Shown: positions 32,991 through 44,816 of the stretch, one piece after another
How the letters are laid out: each line of letters starts with the position of its first letter
Position numbering within the stretch: the first letter of the stretch is position 1
Assembly (NCBI RefSeq): GCF_023898315.1
Contig: NC_064623.1
Location: 12,971,140-13,035,139 of the forward strand
Source of the DNA: Schistocerca nitens
Lineage: Eukaryota; Arthropoda; Insecta; Orthoptera; Acrididae
Direction of reading: 5' to 3'
DNA: 64,000 nt
Translations under genes and position numbers: made by a program
The notes under the pieces: generated by a model
What the model was told of the DNA's origin: nothing
The model's input: only the letters and a program-made list of their open reading frames with translations
The model's database searches: none

Positions 32991-34004
32991 TTAAAAATAC
33001 ACACTTGTTTATAAGGCCACATGCTGCACATTCGCACATTTCCAACTAGCTACTTGTTTCTACTCATTAATTCCTCTACATTACAGGAAAAGCTGTTACG
33101 GGTAGCACAACATTCACCTGCATATTAAAACACTTGCCAGATGTCCAAAATGCACAGATCAAACATATAAATATTAAAAATCTTTGAATATACATTAATA
33201 AATGTACTGCCAAAGATAGCTGCTACAGCCTACACTTAAAGGCTTGAAAATGTCAGCAATCCTGAACACCAAAACATATATCCCCAAAATTGCATTACAT
33301 CATTCAACAAAAACATCGTATGCCACAAACATAAATTATAGTAATAAAAATAAGAGATTAAGATTATTCACTACTTACATGTTGTCATTTGAAATGTCTA
33401 TGGTGAATAATTTTTGTGGAAATTAATCCATACTTAAATAAGACTGTGTTCAATGTGCACATTTTCATAATCTACCCATGAGGATCATTAGATTGAGATG
33501 TTTACCCATGACACATGCACATCTCAATCTAATGATCCTCAGCTTAAAAAATTATGCTTTCTTCATGTAATGTATAGCCTTAGATGATCCTGAATAGTGG
33601 AAAATCTTCCAAGCTGATAAAAATTGTGATGGTACTGAACAAATGAGATACTAATTTGCAGTCTTTCCTTTACATACTAGTTGTTCTTGTGGATTTCTCT
33701 GATATTTTCCACAGAATGTGCAGAACCATGTTTTTACGGACAGTTTCGCACTGTTGAGATTGATCTATTATCAATACTTTCTCAGTATCTATACCCAGTA
33801 CAATGGTGGAACAATAAAAACTTGGAAAGTTATAAAATAACAGAAACAAGGCAATCCAACAGCTGTGAAAAGCAGAAATCAAGAGGGAAACTACAGTTAT
33901 TACATTTCATGAGGGCATACAGCTGTACTGTATAGCTTAATGATGACTGCGTCATCTTGGGTAAAATATTCCAAAAACTGAATTGTTCTCCAGTCAGATT
34001 TCCA
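32991..34004. other. Intron with a palindrome
   Basis: Apart from the 33479-33541 hairpin I see no feature. Confidence 0.45.
33479..33541. repeat. Perfect 23-bp snap-back palindrome
   Basis: TGAGGATCATTAGATTGAGA-TGT (33479-33501) is perfectly mirrored at 33519-33541 around a 17-nt loop. The motif TACCCATGA occurs both just before the left arm and inside the loop. Confidence 0.95.
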
Positions 34005-34394
34005 GATGTGGACTGCTTTCAGGAGGATGCTGTCTGGAGAAAAGCAAATCTGGCATTCTAAGGTAGACCAAGGAATGGTAGACCCCTTAATTAGGTGAGC
34101 AGGCTACAGTACTTGAAAATAGAAATGGATAGGTTGAAGTTAGATATAGTGGGGATTAGTGAGGTGCAAGGAGAGTAAAAGATTATTGGCACAAAATCAA
34201 ATAAGTGTAAAGCAGAAGCAAGACTTATAATTAATACCAGAAATAGGAATCAGAATGAACTGCTACAAACAGCATAAAAATGGAGCCACCACACCAAGAC
34301 AAGTGTATATGCCAACTGCCACCAATCATGTTGGAGATTTAAGAAATGTCTGATGGGACAAAATAAATTATTTACAGACAAGTCACTTTAAAGA

Positions 34395-34593
34395 GATCCC
34401 TGACAGTTGCAGTGGGCTGGGTGCCACAGCTTGGTGCCACTACTGCAACCAGTCACATTAAGCAATTTTGTAAATGTCTCTATGGCAACACCTGAGTGTT
34501 ACCAGAGTTCTATACACATCTATTGTTTTCACCTACAATCACTTGCACTTCGCAGTTGAAAGCTGGCAACAGTGCTACCAGCTGTCAGGGATC
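34395..34593. repeat. Possible small inverted-repeat element
   Basis: GATCCCTGACAG (34395-34406) is mirrored by CTGTCAGGGATC (34582-34593). The rest of the arms is only weakly matched. It sits next to the palindromic MITE inside the RTE copy. Confidence 0.35.
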
Positions 34594-34620
34594 ATCTTAC
34601 TTTGATTCGACAACAGTTCA

Positions 34621-34858
34621 TTAACCCTTTTAACTACTCTGGACATGTTAATGCGTGCACCTTTGTACCTGTCCCTGTGTGTTCTGAACGTGTTTACACA
34701 CGTCACCAGTCCTTCTATCTGGTACTCTGAATGTGTCTAAGTGTAGACACATTCAGAGTGCCAGGTAGGACTGGTGACGTGTGTAAACACGTTCAGAACA
34801 CACAGGGACAGGTACAAAGGCGAATGCGTTAACACATCCAGAGCAGTTGAAGGTTTAA
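34621..34858. mobile_element. piggyBac-like hairpin MITE flanked by TTAA
   Basis: Almost the whole 238-bp unit is one palindrome: the left arm runs to 34739, the loop is four bases (34740-34743) and the right arm returns to 34858. The inner 80 bases of each arm match closely. Both ends are TTAA (34621-34624 and 34855-34858) followed by CCCTTT- or ACCTTC-like termini, fitting piggyBac target choice. No coding capacity. It is inserted in the RTE copy. Confidence 0.75.
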
Positions 34859-36322
34859 GGAAGGTGAAAATTTAATTCTACTGGATCACTAAGATTACAG
34901 AGTACAATTTAATCATTACTAACACTTGGTTTAAGAACATGAAAGAAGGTTGTATATGTGGTAGAGGTGTGGAGACACCGGAAAGTTTCAGACAGGTTAT
35001 ATAACATTATGAGAAACTTTAAAAAAAAAAAAACAAACAATTTTTAAGCCAAAATACACTTCCTGTCAAAAACGTGGGCTTTGACCATAATTTATTGGTT
35101 ATGAACAGCACATTACAACTGACAAAATAGCAAAAAAGGCTGGAATTCAAGGAAAAAGAATCTGGATAAACTGAACATACCACAGGTTGTTTAGAGTTTA
35201 AAAGAAAACATAAGGCCATGTTGGACTGTAACAGGGGAAAGAAGTACAATAGAAGACAAATGAGTAGCTTTGAGAGATGAAACAGGGAAGATAGCAGAGG
35301 GCAAAAAGGGAAAAAACAAACAAGATACTGAATTTATTTGATGAAACGAGAAATTAAAAATTCGACAAATTAAAGAGGTAAAAGGGCATACAATGGTATT
35401 GACAGAAAGTGCCCAAGAAGAAATGGGTAGAGGAGAAATACAAATATATAAAAACAATGCAAGGCTATGGCAAAAGTATATCCCACATACACAAATCTAT
35501 ATAAAAAAATCTTTGGAGATACTTGGGAGAGCCAACCACGACAAAACTATTCCACCTGGTGTGCAAGATGTACACGAAATGGGCGTACTACCCTCAATAC
35601 TCCAAAAAGAATGTAATAATTCAATTTCCTAAAAGGGCAAGTATTGACAGATTAAATCATGGTTGCAAAATACTTACACAAATTATTTACAGAAGAATGT
35701 AAAAACCGGAAGAAGCTGACCTTGGGGAAGATCAGTTTGGGCTTCAGAAAAAGGTAGGAACATGTGAGACAATACTGACTCTTTGACATATCTTAAAAGA
35801 TAGTTGAAGAATGGCAAACTTAAATTATTAGCATTTGTTGATTCCAATACAGCTTTGAAACAATGTTATCTATAACTTTTACAGAAACGGGACTGCAGAG
35901 AAGACTCAGACATGAAAGGGAAGCAGTAGTTGAGAAGGGTTGCCCAAAGGAAAAAAAAAAAACATGAATACTGTGGAAGGGGAAGCATATTTGAAAAAGG
36001 TACAACACATGGAGTGATAAGTGTGATGTTCAAATTGAGATATGAAGTGCCAATTGTAGAAAAATGTGTTACTGGTTCTGAAAACTGTAACTAACAACCT
36101 AGTTTGTTTATGGAGTCCAAACCAAAATAATGTGCATTTTGTGTTGAGTACCAGTACATCAATCAAGTCTGGTAGATTTTCTTTTTGCTATTAATTTTAT
36201 ATAGTGTGTGCAAGCGGTTATTATTTTTTTCCCAGTCTTGTTTAAGTGGGCGTTGCCTACTCGACACAAGCAGCTGTCTTATTTCATTTCACTATTTTCA
36301 TTCCATTCATGATTTACATTAC

Positions 36323-36464
36323 CTGCGATCCCTGCCAATAACATCCAGCACACCTAGAGGTGGGAGAGTTCCTGGGTTGTAACGCCCATGCCTCGCTTGG
36401 CATGTCAATGCTACTAAACCACATTTTGCTTCGTATGATAACTGAACTGCCTTGCCCTCTTTCT
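36323..36464 (-). CDS. ACBD3: ACBD3/GCP60 exon: first half of the acyl-CoA-binding domain
   Basis: This is the most upstream exon I can recognise in a minus-strand ACBD3 (GCP60) gene, a Golgi protein that binds giantin/golgin-160 and recruits PI4KB in animals. The 142-nt exon reads KEGKAVQLSYEAK, then a stretch ending GVLDVIGRDR, which matches the middle helices and the FDV-x-GR loop of an ACBP domain. The acceptor is a T-rich tract ending TTTTCAG at 36465-36466 and the donor is CAG|GTAATG at 36321-36323. It starts with two bases of a split codon and ends with AG, which joins the G of the next exon as an Arg codon. A preceding exon giving the first ACBP helix and the start Met was not found up to 64000. 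Family assignment is firm; the first exon is probably outside the window. Confidence 0.9.
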
Positions 36465-36839
36465 CTGAAAATAAAAACACGAATGATCAAATGGAAATCA
36501 TTGCACTGATATTTTGCACTGTTAAATGGAAACATTAAAAGACGCACAATATGGCTACTCGAACACTAACAGTCATTTGAATGAAATAAGAACTGATATA
36601 CGAAATTTGCATCTGTACTACAAGCTGACGACCGATTATTTGTCTTAAGTATGATGGTGAACGTATATGGAAGGACATGAATGAAGGTGGAAGTAGTGAA
36701 GAATACGATAGCAGTCAGCTTTGATCTCTGATGACATAAATCAGTACGGCTGATGAAATGCTGAATTCTTGAATACGAATAAATAAATCTGTAGGTATAA
36801 TATACGCATTTTGTGCCATTTAAAATAATAATAAAAGTT
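36465..36839. other. Intron upstream of the first recognised ACBD3 exon
   Basis: No preceding ACBD3 exon was found in this stretch, and nothing else was recognised. Confidence 0.45.
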
Positions 36840-36981
36840 TTAAGTTTTTTTTATTTATTTATTTATTTTAAAAGGAAAACTTGATTCATGTGTGCATTTC
36901 TTATGCACTTGGCTTGTTCCACATCATAATGGTCACCATGAGATTAATCAATGGAACACATAACTAACTAACTAACTAACA
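36840..36981 (+). mobile_element. CR1/Daphne-like LINE 3' end
   Basis: GGCTTGTTCCACATCATAAT, then CAATGGAACACATAA and an (AACT)n tail at 36963-36980, is homologous to the 3' ends of the minus-strand LINEs at 44857 and 39059. Only the last ~140 bases are present. Confidence 0.6.
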
Positions 36982-37945
36982 GCACAAACACCTTTAGTAA
37001 TAGACAAACCCTTGATTAGCCTGCCCAGTTCCCTGATTTGAAATCCATAGAGAAAGTCTTGGATGCAATGGATAGCCATGTACAGGGTCTTTATAAATTA
37101 ATTATAGAAAAGTAGCCTTTAATTGTGAAAAAGGTAAATAAGTTACAGAAATGTTTGACACAGCAAAGAAAGGAAAAAGAATAGATAACACCTGATATTA
37201 GAGTATTATTTTGTGCTAAGATGAGAGCTCTTCCAGCCTATCATTAAAAAAGCCAAACTTGTGCAACAGACTCAAAAATAAAACACTTGTACACACCTCC
37301 TTATCCTACCAAATACATACACCACATTCAGAAGTTGCTACAGCCAGATGATTTATAGTTTGTGTCACTTGAAATTTGAGGACGCACGAGCTGATAACAA
37401 CAGGAGTGTTGCAATACAACATGACTTGTTTTCATTGAATCTTTTTCATCTCACAATTCCTTATTGTCTAACAAAGCTATTTTTCTATGAATATTTACAA
37501 GGAGCACACTAGAGGGAGTGATTCTAAAATGAAAAGCGAGAGAGTGTTTCCACAATATAACTGGAACAGAAGTGACACTGTCACACAGTGTCACTTACCA
37601 GCCATGCCCTCCTGTATGGTTGATACACCAACAGTAATCAAGAAATTTTTCTAAAACTGCACAATAATTGATTATGTAATTTGTAAATTTTCTAGGCTAT
37701 TGTTAAAATGCACCCAAAATCGTAAGAGAGACTACCATTCATAGTCCAGAAACAAAGCAGCATGTCTAAAATATAACATACAAAACCGTAATTCCATAAA
37801 TAAATATTGTAAATAAATGAGGATATTAAGAATTACTGTCTCTATATGCATTTCTTCTGATATAGGAAAGTTCCTGAAATATGTACAGTACATTATACAT
37901 TAGCTACAGTTTTAGTGTGTCCAAGCAGCCTTCATTTCTTTTATG
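36982..37945. other. No feature seen
   Basis: AT-rich sequence without recognisable motifs. Confidence 0.45.
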
Positions 37946-40250
37946 TATTAGTTTGGTGCATTAAGTCATAATATTTCTGTTTTGCATGCCGATATTCCAG
38001 CTGCTGTGGGTTTATTTCTCAACTGTCCTTTTTTATTTGTGGTTCACTGTTGCTGTTTGAGTTTAGTATCTTTTGTCATTTGGAGATACTGAGTGGAGAT
38101 GTGGATGCTAGAAAATGTAGTGTCAAGTGGGTAAATCAGAATGTTTCTGAACATTCTTCTGTTTGCACTCAACAGAGGCACGAGAGCAGTGGAGGCAGCC
38201 AGTAACATTTTTGCTCCATATGAGGCTAATGCCATTGGATAGAGAATGGCAATAAAATAGTTTACTGTTTTTAAGGAGGATTCTTTTGACATTAGTGACT
38301 CTCCACATTCAGGAAGACCTTCAGGATTTGATGAGAATCATTTAAATGCATTAGTCCACAACAATCCACTTCAGAGTACCTGAGAACTGGCAAATTTGAT
38401 GAACTGTGATCATTCCACCATCATGCAACATTTGTATGCAATGGGAAATTTCAAAAATAGGGTGTATGCGTACCACATGCTCTAAGCCGAAATCATAAAA
38501 ATCAGCCTGTGATCATACGTGCATCTCTGCTTGCTCGTTGTCAATTGGCTTGTGAACAACACTGACCATTCCTACCCTGTGTCATTATTGGTGACAAGAG
38601 ATGGTGTCTTTTATGATAACATAAGGAAAAGAAGGGAATGGTTAATACCAAACAAAGCAGCAATTCCTCTCATTAAGACCTGCTTGCATCCACAAAAGAT
38701 AATGTTGTACAGCTCGTGGAACAGCAACAGTGTGGTGTACTACGAATTGCTTCTCTGAGGTGTAATCAGCACTACTGACATTTATTGTTGACAACTAAGA
38801 CGTCTTGTAGATACAGTCCAAGAACAACAGCCACGAAGATTTTCGTGGGCCGACGCTAGTCCATGAGAATGTCTGCCTGCATTCTGCTAGACTGACAAAA
38901 ACACAATGCAGGAGTTAGATTTGAAGTCATTCTGACCCATCTTAGTCACCTGATCTTGTGCCCTATGATTTCCACCTTTTCTGCTGTCTGTTGAACAACT
39001 TTCAAGGAAATTCCTTTACCTATGTAGATGCACCCCTAACATGGCTTGACAAGTTCTTCATTTGATTTGATTTGATTTGATTTATTTCGTGTTCCATAGG
39101 TCCAATTGTGATGGATACACAAGGACGTGGGACGAGTCAGTTTTTTACAAATACAATCTGATAATCTAATAGCATATACAGAAATTTGAGTACATAATTA
39201 TATAAAAATTTATGCAGTAAATTCTTTGGGCAGCAATACAGAAAAAGAAAATACATATTTTCTTAGAATCATTAAAACACTACAGAAAACAGATACGGAG
39301 CACACACAGTTACAGAGCTCAGGTTAAATAAAATTCATAGTGGCATTATGTCAATTTGTATTATATAATATTAAAATATTACAATTTATTTAGTTAAAAA
39401 TTCATCTAGAGTGTAAAAAGCTTTTTCTAGCAAAAATATTTTTAGTGCTTTCTTAAACTCACTCTTGTTATGAATCTCTGTCTTTATTTCGGGAGGAAGA
39501 GCATTGAAGAGTTTTGCTCCAGTGTAGTGGACACCCTTTTGTGCCAAGCTCAAATTTCTGAGTTCACTGTGTATGTCATTCTTCCTCCGTGTGTTATGCT
39601 CGTGATAATTACTGTTTGGTTGAAATATCTCTATATTTTTACAAACAAAACACATGAGAGAAAAAATATATTGGCATGTAGTTGTGTATATTTTAAGATT
39701 ACGAAAACTATTTCTACAAGAGTCTCTTGGGTGCAATCCACATATAATTCTTAAAGCTCGCTTCTGTGCAATGAACACTTTCCTTGCTAATGGCTGGTTG
39801 CCCCAAAAAATAATTCCGTACTCAATGAGACAATGAAAATAGCCATAATATGCCACTTTTGCAGTGTTAGGTTCAACACATGTAGTGACAACCCGTAAAG
39901 CATAGGTAGCAGAGCTAAGCCTCTTACAGAGGTCAATAATATGTGGAGACCAGTTCATTTTCTTGTCAATGTGCACTCCAAGAAATTTTGTTGTTTCCAT
40001 TCTAACTATTGGTTGATTACCACATGTCACACTTATCTCTCTCTCTTTTTCTGTTTTTGTACAGAATTGAATAAAGCTCTAAACAACATGGTTCCTATAG
40101 CCATGAAATTGAAAAGTTACCCCAGCACTGGCAGACTGTTGTAAATAGCAAAGGAAAATTTTTTATCAGTGACCAAAGTCTCTGTTATGTGGATCTGTTC
40201 TCTTTATTAAACTTACACAAAGACACTAAAAACTTATGCACCAATCTATT
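37946..40250 (+). mobile_element. Mariner element split by a LINE
   Basis: The ends TTAGTTTGGTGCATTAAGTC (37948-37967) and the inverted AACTTATGCACCAATCTATT (40231-40250) are mariner-type terminal repeats. The plus-strand transposase remnant (about 38130-39050) includes NIFAPYEANAIG, DSPHSGRPSGFDENHLNAL, STIMQHLYAMG, LLVTRDGVFYDNIRKRREWL and NSVVYYELL, in the order of Hsmar1/cecropia-type mariners. A LINE (39059-40029) is inserted before the C-terminal end, which resumes after 40080. Many frameshifts and stops are present. The first catalytic Asp block is damaged (VTRDG for VTGDE). Confidence 0.8.
39059..40029 (-). mobile_element. 5'-truncated CR1/Daphne-like LINE inside the mariner
   Basis: The minus-strand open frame 39386-40030 (214 codons) encodes the end of an RT: KFLGVHIDKKMNWSPHI, KRLSSATYALRV, YGYFHCLIEYGIIFWGN, QKRALRIICGL and the C-terminal tail YHEHNTRRKNDIHSELRNLS followed by LAQKGVHYTGAKLFNALP. 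It is intact to its natural stop. The 3' UTR ends GTTCCATAGG-type and then an (AAATC)n tail at 39061-39090 (minus sense). Catalytic RT motifs are lost by 5' truncation. It is the same family as 44857-49035. Confidence 0.85.
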
Positions 40251-41239
40251 GGTGTGTACTGTTTAATGTAATTTAGATGTTCTATACTTTTATTCATGAC
40301 CATTTTGACTTTATATGCTTCTCAAACCTTTGGCGCCATCTGTTCTTACATAGCAGTTTAGCATTATTGCATCACATTTCTATATTTCTACCAAACAACT
40401 CATGAAATTCCTGCTGAGTTTACAACTTGTGTACTGTCTTCAAGAAATATACATTAAGAAGATACATCACGCTTGTTTCATCAGCACATTAAATTGCTGT
40501 GAATAACAAAGATCCTTTTTAGCTTCTTTCATTAAGTAGCTTCCATAACTCACCAGTCTATCCCTTGGAATCGTCTGCACTTCCAAGGCAAGCCAAAGAT
40601 CCACAGAATGTTTATACCCATGTTTGAGCAGGTATTTCGACTTGCAAAGTCACTACAGTTGTAACCCCATGCTGAAGATATACATCATTGCTTGATATAG
40701 CTCACCACAAGTAAAATAAAAATAACAACACTGCACAATAATTGTACCTTTAAATCAACGTGTTCTGTTATAACTTTTAGCTCCCAGTTTCATTCTGCAG
40801 TACAAAGGAGTACACATACACATCACAATACAAATGCATTCGTGAAAGCAAATATTTGTACACAGTCAGCATAGTTCCATTGGACAAGCGCTACTTTCCC
40901 CTTACACAAATAGCCTAACCACTCTGCAATAATTGCGTTCATATTACTGTGACCCAGGGATCTGGAATCACATCGTGTGCAGGAGGGTAGGCACAGAGTC
41001 TGAGAGAGTGGTTCAGTTTCCACCTGAAGGCATCAGTGGCACAGTGGCATCTGCAGTAACATTTATTTCTCCTATTGAGTTTACAGAGTTCTAAAGTGAC
41101 TCAGGGAGCTGTACACCGGCCAAGCAAAGGTGTGTGCCGTGAAGAAGAGCTGACACTTCATCAGTGAGTCATGACATCATAGCCGTAGGTCAGTGACCCA
41201 CTCCTGCGTGCTTTGCTGGTGGCAGCCCAAGGTTGGAAA
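40251..41239. other. No feature seen
   Basis: No gene or repeat recognised between the mariner end and the SINE. Confidence 0.45.
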
Positions 41240-41494
41240 GGTGCCTGGTCTAGTGGCTAGCGTTGCTGCCTCTGGATCACAGGGGCCCGGGTTCGATTCC
41301 CGGCCGGATTGGGGATTTTCTCCGCACGGGGACTGGGTTTTTGTGTTGTCCTCACCATTTCATCAGCATCATTCGTGACAATGGCTAGATTGGAATGCAT
41401 AAAAAATTGGACTGTGTAAAATTTGGGGCTTTGTACAGGAGATGATGACAGTGCAGTTGAGTGCCCCACAAACCAAACATCATCATCATCATCA
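41240..41494 (+). mobile_element. Second tRNA-derived SINE with CAT-repeat tail
   Basis: Box A TGGTCTAGTGG (41246-41256) and box B GGTTCGATTCC (41290-41300) lie at tRNA spacing. A SINE body follows (CTCCGCACGGGGACTGGGTT and on) and an (ATC)n tail at about 41480-41494. The tRNA head differs from that of the SINE at 31265, so it is a separate family. Confidence 0.75.
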
Positions 41495-42779
41495 CTGTGC
41501 AGCAGTGTGTGACCCACACCTCGGTGGTCTCATAAACAGCCCATCGCTCACTCGGGTGAAGACAGCTGACCGTACGGACCACGATATCAATTTTCATGAA
41601 GACTAGGCCCCGGGCATCCGCCACGAATCGACCGAGGCTACAGCTGGTGCTCACAAGTCGGCCAGAGGGATGCACGAATGCACCATTAGTGTGGAGATGA
41701 CAGCTTCCAGATCATCCACAATTGATCCTCAGTGGAGGAGAGCTGGCCCACACAGTCTTCTTCTTAGCCATAACATCGTAGTAGGCAGCAGTGTCAGACC
41801 GTGGTCGTGGACTGCTTCAGGCTGCTAGTAGCAGGCAGACTGTCGTCGATCAGTTTGTCGTGGTTTCTCTGAATCTCACTAGACCGGCATTCTCTCTGCT
41901 TCTAGCAACACAGACACCGTGGCAGCATGACTAGAAAGACCTTTGAGCTCAGAAATCTGGTATTTAAAGAGTCAATCCTGTGCCTATGATGCAGTGGCTC
42001 TGGGTGGAGGAGTGGATTTACCCTCATTAATTAGTCTCACCAGTGCTCCTTGCTTCACTGTAGTAATTCAATAATTATCATGGGTCACTGAGCTCAGGCC
42101 TTTCTGCAGTGTTTGAAAATTTCAGTGGCACTCTGCCACTGAATTTGCGAAGCGTTACTTCAAACTGCATTGTTGTGCATCACAGTGGCATTTGCGTTTC
42201 TGTTTTCCTCAATCAGCGGTTGTGTGGCAGTGCCTGCCTGGTGCCCTGACATCAGTCACATCAGTTGACATGGTTGACATTCCAATTGGCACACCAGCCA
42301 AGAGCTGACTTTCTCTGTTCTCAGCTTGCCTGGTAGAATTTTAAGTAAGTACAGGTAAATTATACTGCACTGTAACAACATTATCCTCAGACTGCATATA
42401 GTATCTATATCAGTACAACATGCAACTTAAAAAAACATTTCTTCACTTTATGAATATGATATTCTTTCAGTCTAAAAGCATATATAACATATCCTTTGAT
42501 AGCAATCACAAATTTTAAGCTATCTTTTTCAATTAGCTTGTACAAGAAAATTGGTTCTATATTTTACTTTCAGTCCCTGTCACAAATAAGTGAGAGACTT
42601 CTGCATTGTTCAAAGGTTGTATTTAACTTATTTCTTCTTGCATAACTCAAATATAATTGAAGCAGTTGAAATTATCTATGAGGTTATTATGATTTAAGAC
42701 CATGGAATAATGACAAAAGATGAATGTCCACTATGTTGACTTTAATTACAAAGGAAACTAGTACTTTCACTCACTTTAC
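41495..42779. other. No feature seen
   Basis: GC-richer between 41500 and 42300 than the surroundings, but I find no coding family or splice-compatible exon. Confidence 0.4.
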
Positions 42780-43620
42780 CAATCAAGCATGTCTTCTTTG
42801 TGGACTACTCTGTGGGTTGTATACACTGCAGGAAGCAAACCTTGTTTCCTGTAACCCAGCTATACCATAGATATGTCTTTGAGGAGTATTGGTAGAGCCT
42901 CAGAAGGTTCAATTTTCCCACACACAACCACAAACTGTGGAAGTATGTATACTGGAAGAGGTACAGTTCATCCCTGTCTCCTGTTTGGCTCTCCCTTTTA
43001 ATCAATGATTTGACAGATTTCCACAAGTGCTCTATATTCTCTGTGTGAACAGATAGACCATACAAAGAGACAAATTCCACAGAATTATTAACAAATTGAT
43101 ATTGGAATGTTTCTTTAAGCCACTGTCAGACTTAAATCTGTCTGTTATCAATTTGGTCACTAACAAGATGAAGTGCTCTATGATAGGCACTACTGTTTTC
43201 TTGCCCTCAAATATACTCAAACTATGAAGCACTTCTAGGATTCTCTTTCAGTGCCTCTGATGATCCATATGGATTCACTTTCATTTTTTTTAGTGGTCAC
43301 CCCTTCTTGTATTTCCTAGTGGCTTTATGCAGTTAGTCTGTTTCAACCATTTTCTTTTGTCAATTAATAAATATACCCATGGTAGTCACAAATTTTGTAT
43401 CTCAATAGTTCAGTGTTAGAAGTGGTTGTTTGTAGGGTATAGTCACTTACCCAACATACGACACAAGTAAAGCTCCTTTTGATGGTCAAATTGCAGTTCT
43501 CGAACTGTGTGCTTTTCCTTATTAATGTCCTTTTCTGACACCACACACAGTACAATTGAAATGGAAAACCCAGCTGTCTCCACAACAATTCACATAATTA
43601 CTGAAATCATGATTTGGCAG
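42780..43620 (-). pseudogene. Merlin (IS1595/ISXO2-like) transposase remnant
   Basis: Read from 43590 downward in shifting frames: an N-terminal zinc-ribbon-like CVWCQKRT ... FTCVVC; then a GGTERES block; then SIFEGKKTVVPIIEHFILLV and TDRFKSDSGLKK, the position of the second catalytic residue (S/T-D-x-W/F-K); then FVSLYGLSVHTENIEHLWKS and VKSLIKRES, the H-T-x-x-I-E-x-x-W block with the catalytic Glu. The order and spacing match ISXO2-like Merlin transposases. Frameshifts separate the blocks. No terminal repeats were found. Confidence 0.7.
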
Positions 43621-43849
43621 AAAATCATATTTCCAACACAAATACAAAAAAGACTGCTCACTACACAATCAAGGAATTAAGTTTTGCTCCAGGTAAAAGT
43701 ATCAGGACTAGAGACTAAAGTGGCTTCACTCGTTCCTATTCACAATGCTAAACATTTCACAATGTTCCCTTAGTAACGAACTAAACACTGTCATTACCTA
43801 CCGCCACAGCAGCCATATGTTCGATGTATTTCATCGATTGATATATGTC

Positions 43850-44560
43850 ATTTGCAGCCTGCACATTTGATAAGTAATGCTTCTTGGAAATTACCCATAA
43901 AACAATGACTTGTCAGCTCCCTTGAAATCCTTCCTTGATGATTTTTGCTTCTGGGGACAGTTTGACTTAAAGTGGCCATACTTCCAGCAGCTGAAACATT
44001 TTATTTTCTTCTTTTATTGCTTGTCTTTGGACAAAACCAGCAGTGATGTTTTGTGAAGGAGGCACTGTCACCGCCACCCTTGTCCACCTTGGGATATTCT
44101 TCCACACTTCCATTTAGCAACTTTGCATTGATGTTTCACGATGTGAAATTTACATATGATCTACTGGAAGAGTGCAATTAAACCATCAACTGTTTTTTCC
44201 CATACCTCAATAGTCAATAGTATGAGTAACATAATCCTGCAAATCTGGAATGTTCCAGAGATTCATTCATGTTCCTTTATTCTTACCAGCAGGCAGATTC
44301 TCCAGGGTACCACAAGCTTCTTTTTCCTTTGTTGCATTTCCAAATGTGCTTACAGAGATTTATCCGTATGCATCTATATCCTCCTCTGCATTCGTAACAG
44401 TACTTGCACCTATGTCTAATCTCATAATTTTCCTCACATTAGAATGAGTTTCATTTAACTTCCACATGTTGTAATCATCCTTGTTTCTCAGTTTGCCTGA
44501 CACTGGAGTAGTGATTTTAGTCAAACTTATATTTGAAAACATTTTCTGAAACCCGAATTC
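43850..44560 (-). pseudogene. Possible copia-type gag remnant with zinc knuckle
   Basis: On the minus strand at about 44000-43959 the sequence encodes KCFSCWKYGHFKSNCPQK, a CX2CX4HX4C zinc knuckle. Upstream (44540-44470) LTKITTPVSGKLRNKDDYNM followed by WKL resembles the start of copia gag, where N/D-Y-x-x-W-K is usual. Separate frames and stops show decay. No LTR, protease or integrase was seen. A LINE gag is an alternative. Confidence 0.45.
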
Positions 44561-44802
44561 ACAGGCATTAAATCGTGCAACTAATTTCTCTTGAAAACTA
44601 AGAGTTCAAACACCAATGAATTTGAAGAAACACAAATTGAAACAAGTATGATAACATAATTTAACATGCTTTTTCAGTTATCTTCCTACCTGCACAATAT
44701 ATGTAGTTCACTGCATGGATTTACCATTCTGGACCCAAAACCTGTTAACATAGCAATCTTTGTGGTGATAAAGACAAATAACAATTACATTGTCCATAAT
44801 AT

Positions 44803-44816
44803 CCCCCCCCCCCCCC
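44803..44816. repeat. Poly-C run of 14
   Basis: Directly visible homopolymer. Confidence 0.95.

Larger units (their letters stand above)
34005..36000 (+). mobile_element. RTE-clade LINE, decayed and interrupted
   Basis: At 34110-34190 the plus strand reads a fragment like EMDRLKLDIVGISEVQGE, the L-x-I-x-x-I-S-E core of the RTE endonuclease. After an interruption (about 34380-34860) it resumes with TNTWFKNMKEG near 34920. Around 35640-35860 it holds RT pieces: a QIIYRRM-like block, LGEDQFGLQ and a decayed FVDSNTALKQ where FVDLEKAFD belongs. It has many stops. The same family is at 1-1514 and 4745-5085. Confidence 0.65.

Noticed and set aside
41246-41312. Functional tRNA gene
   Set aside because: Same reasoning: tRNA-like head of a SINE with an (ATC)n tail and an irregular anticodon loop.
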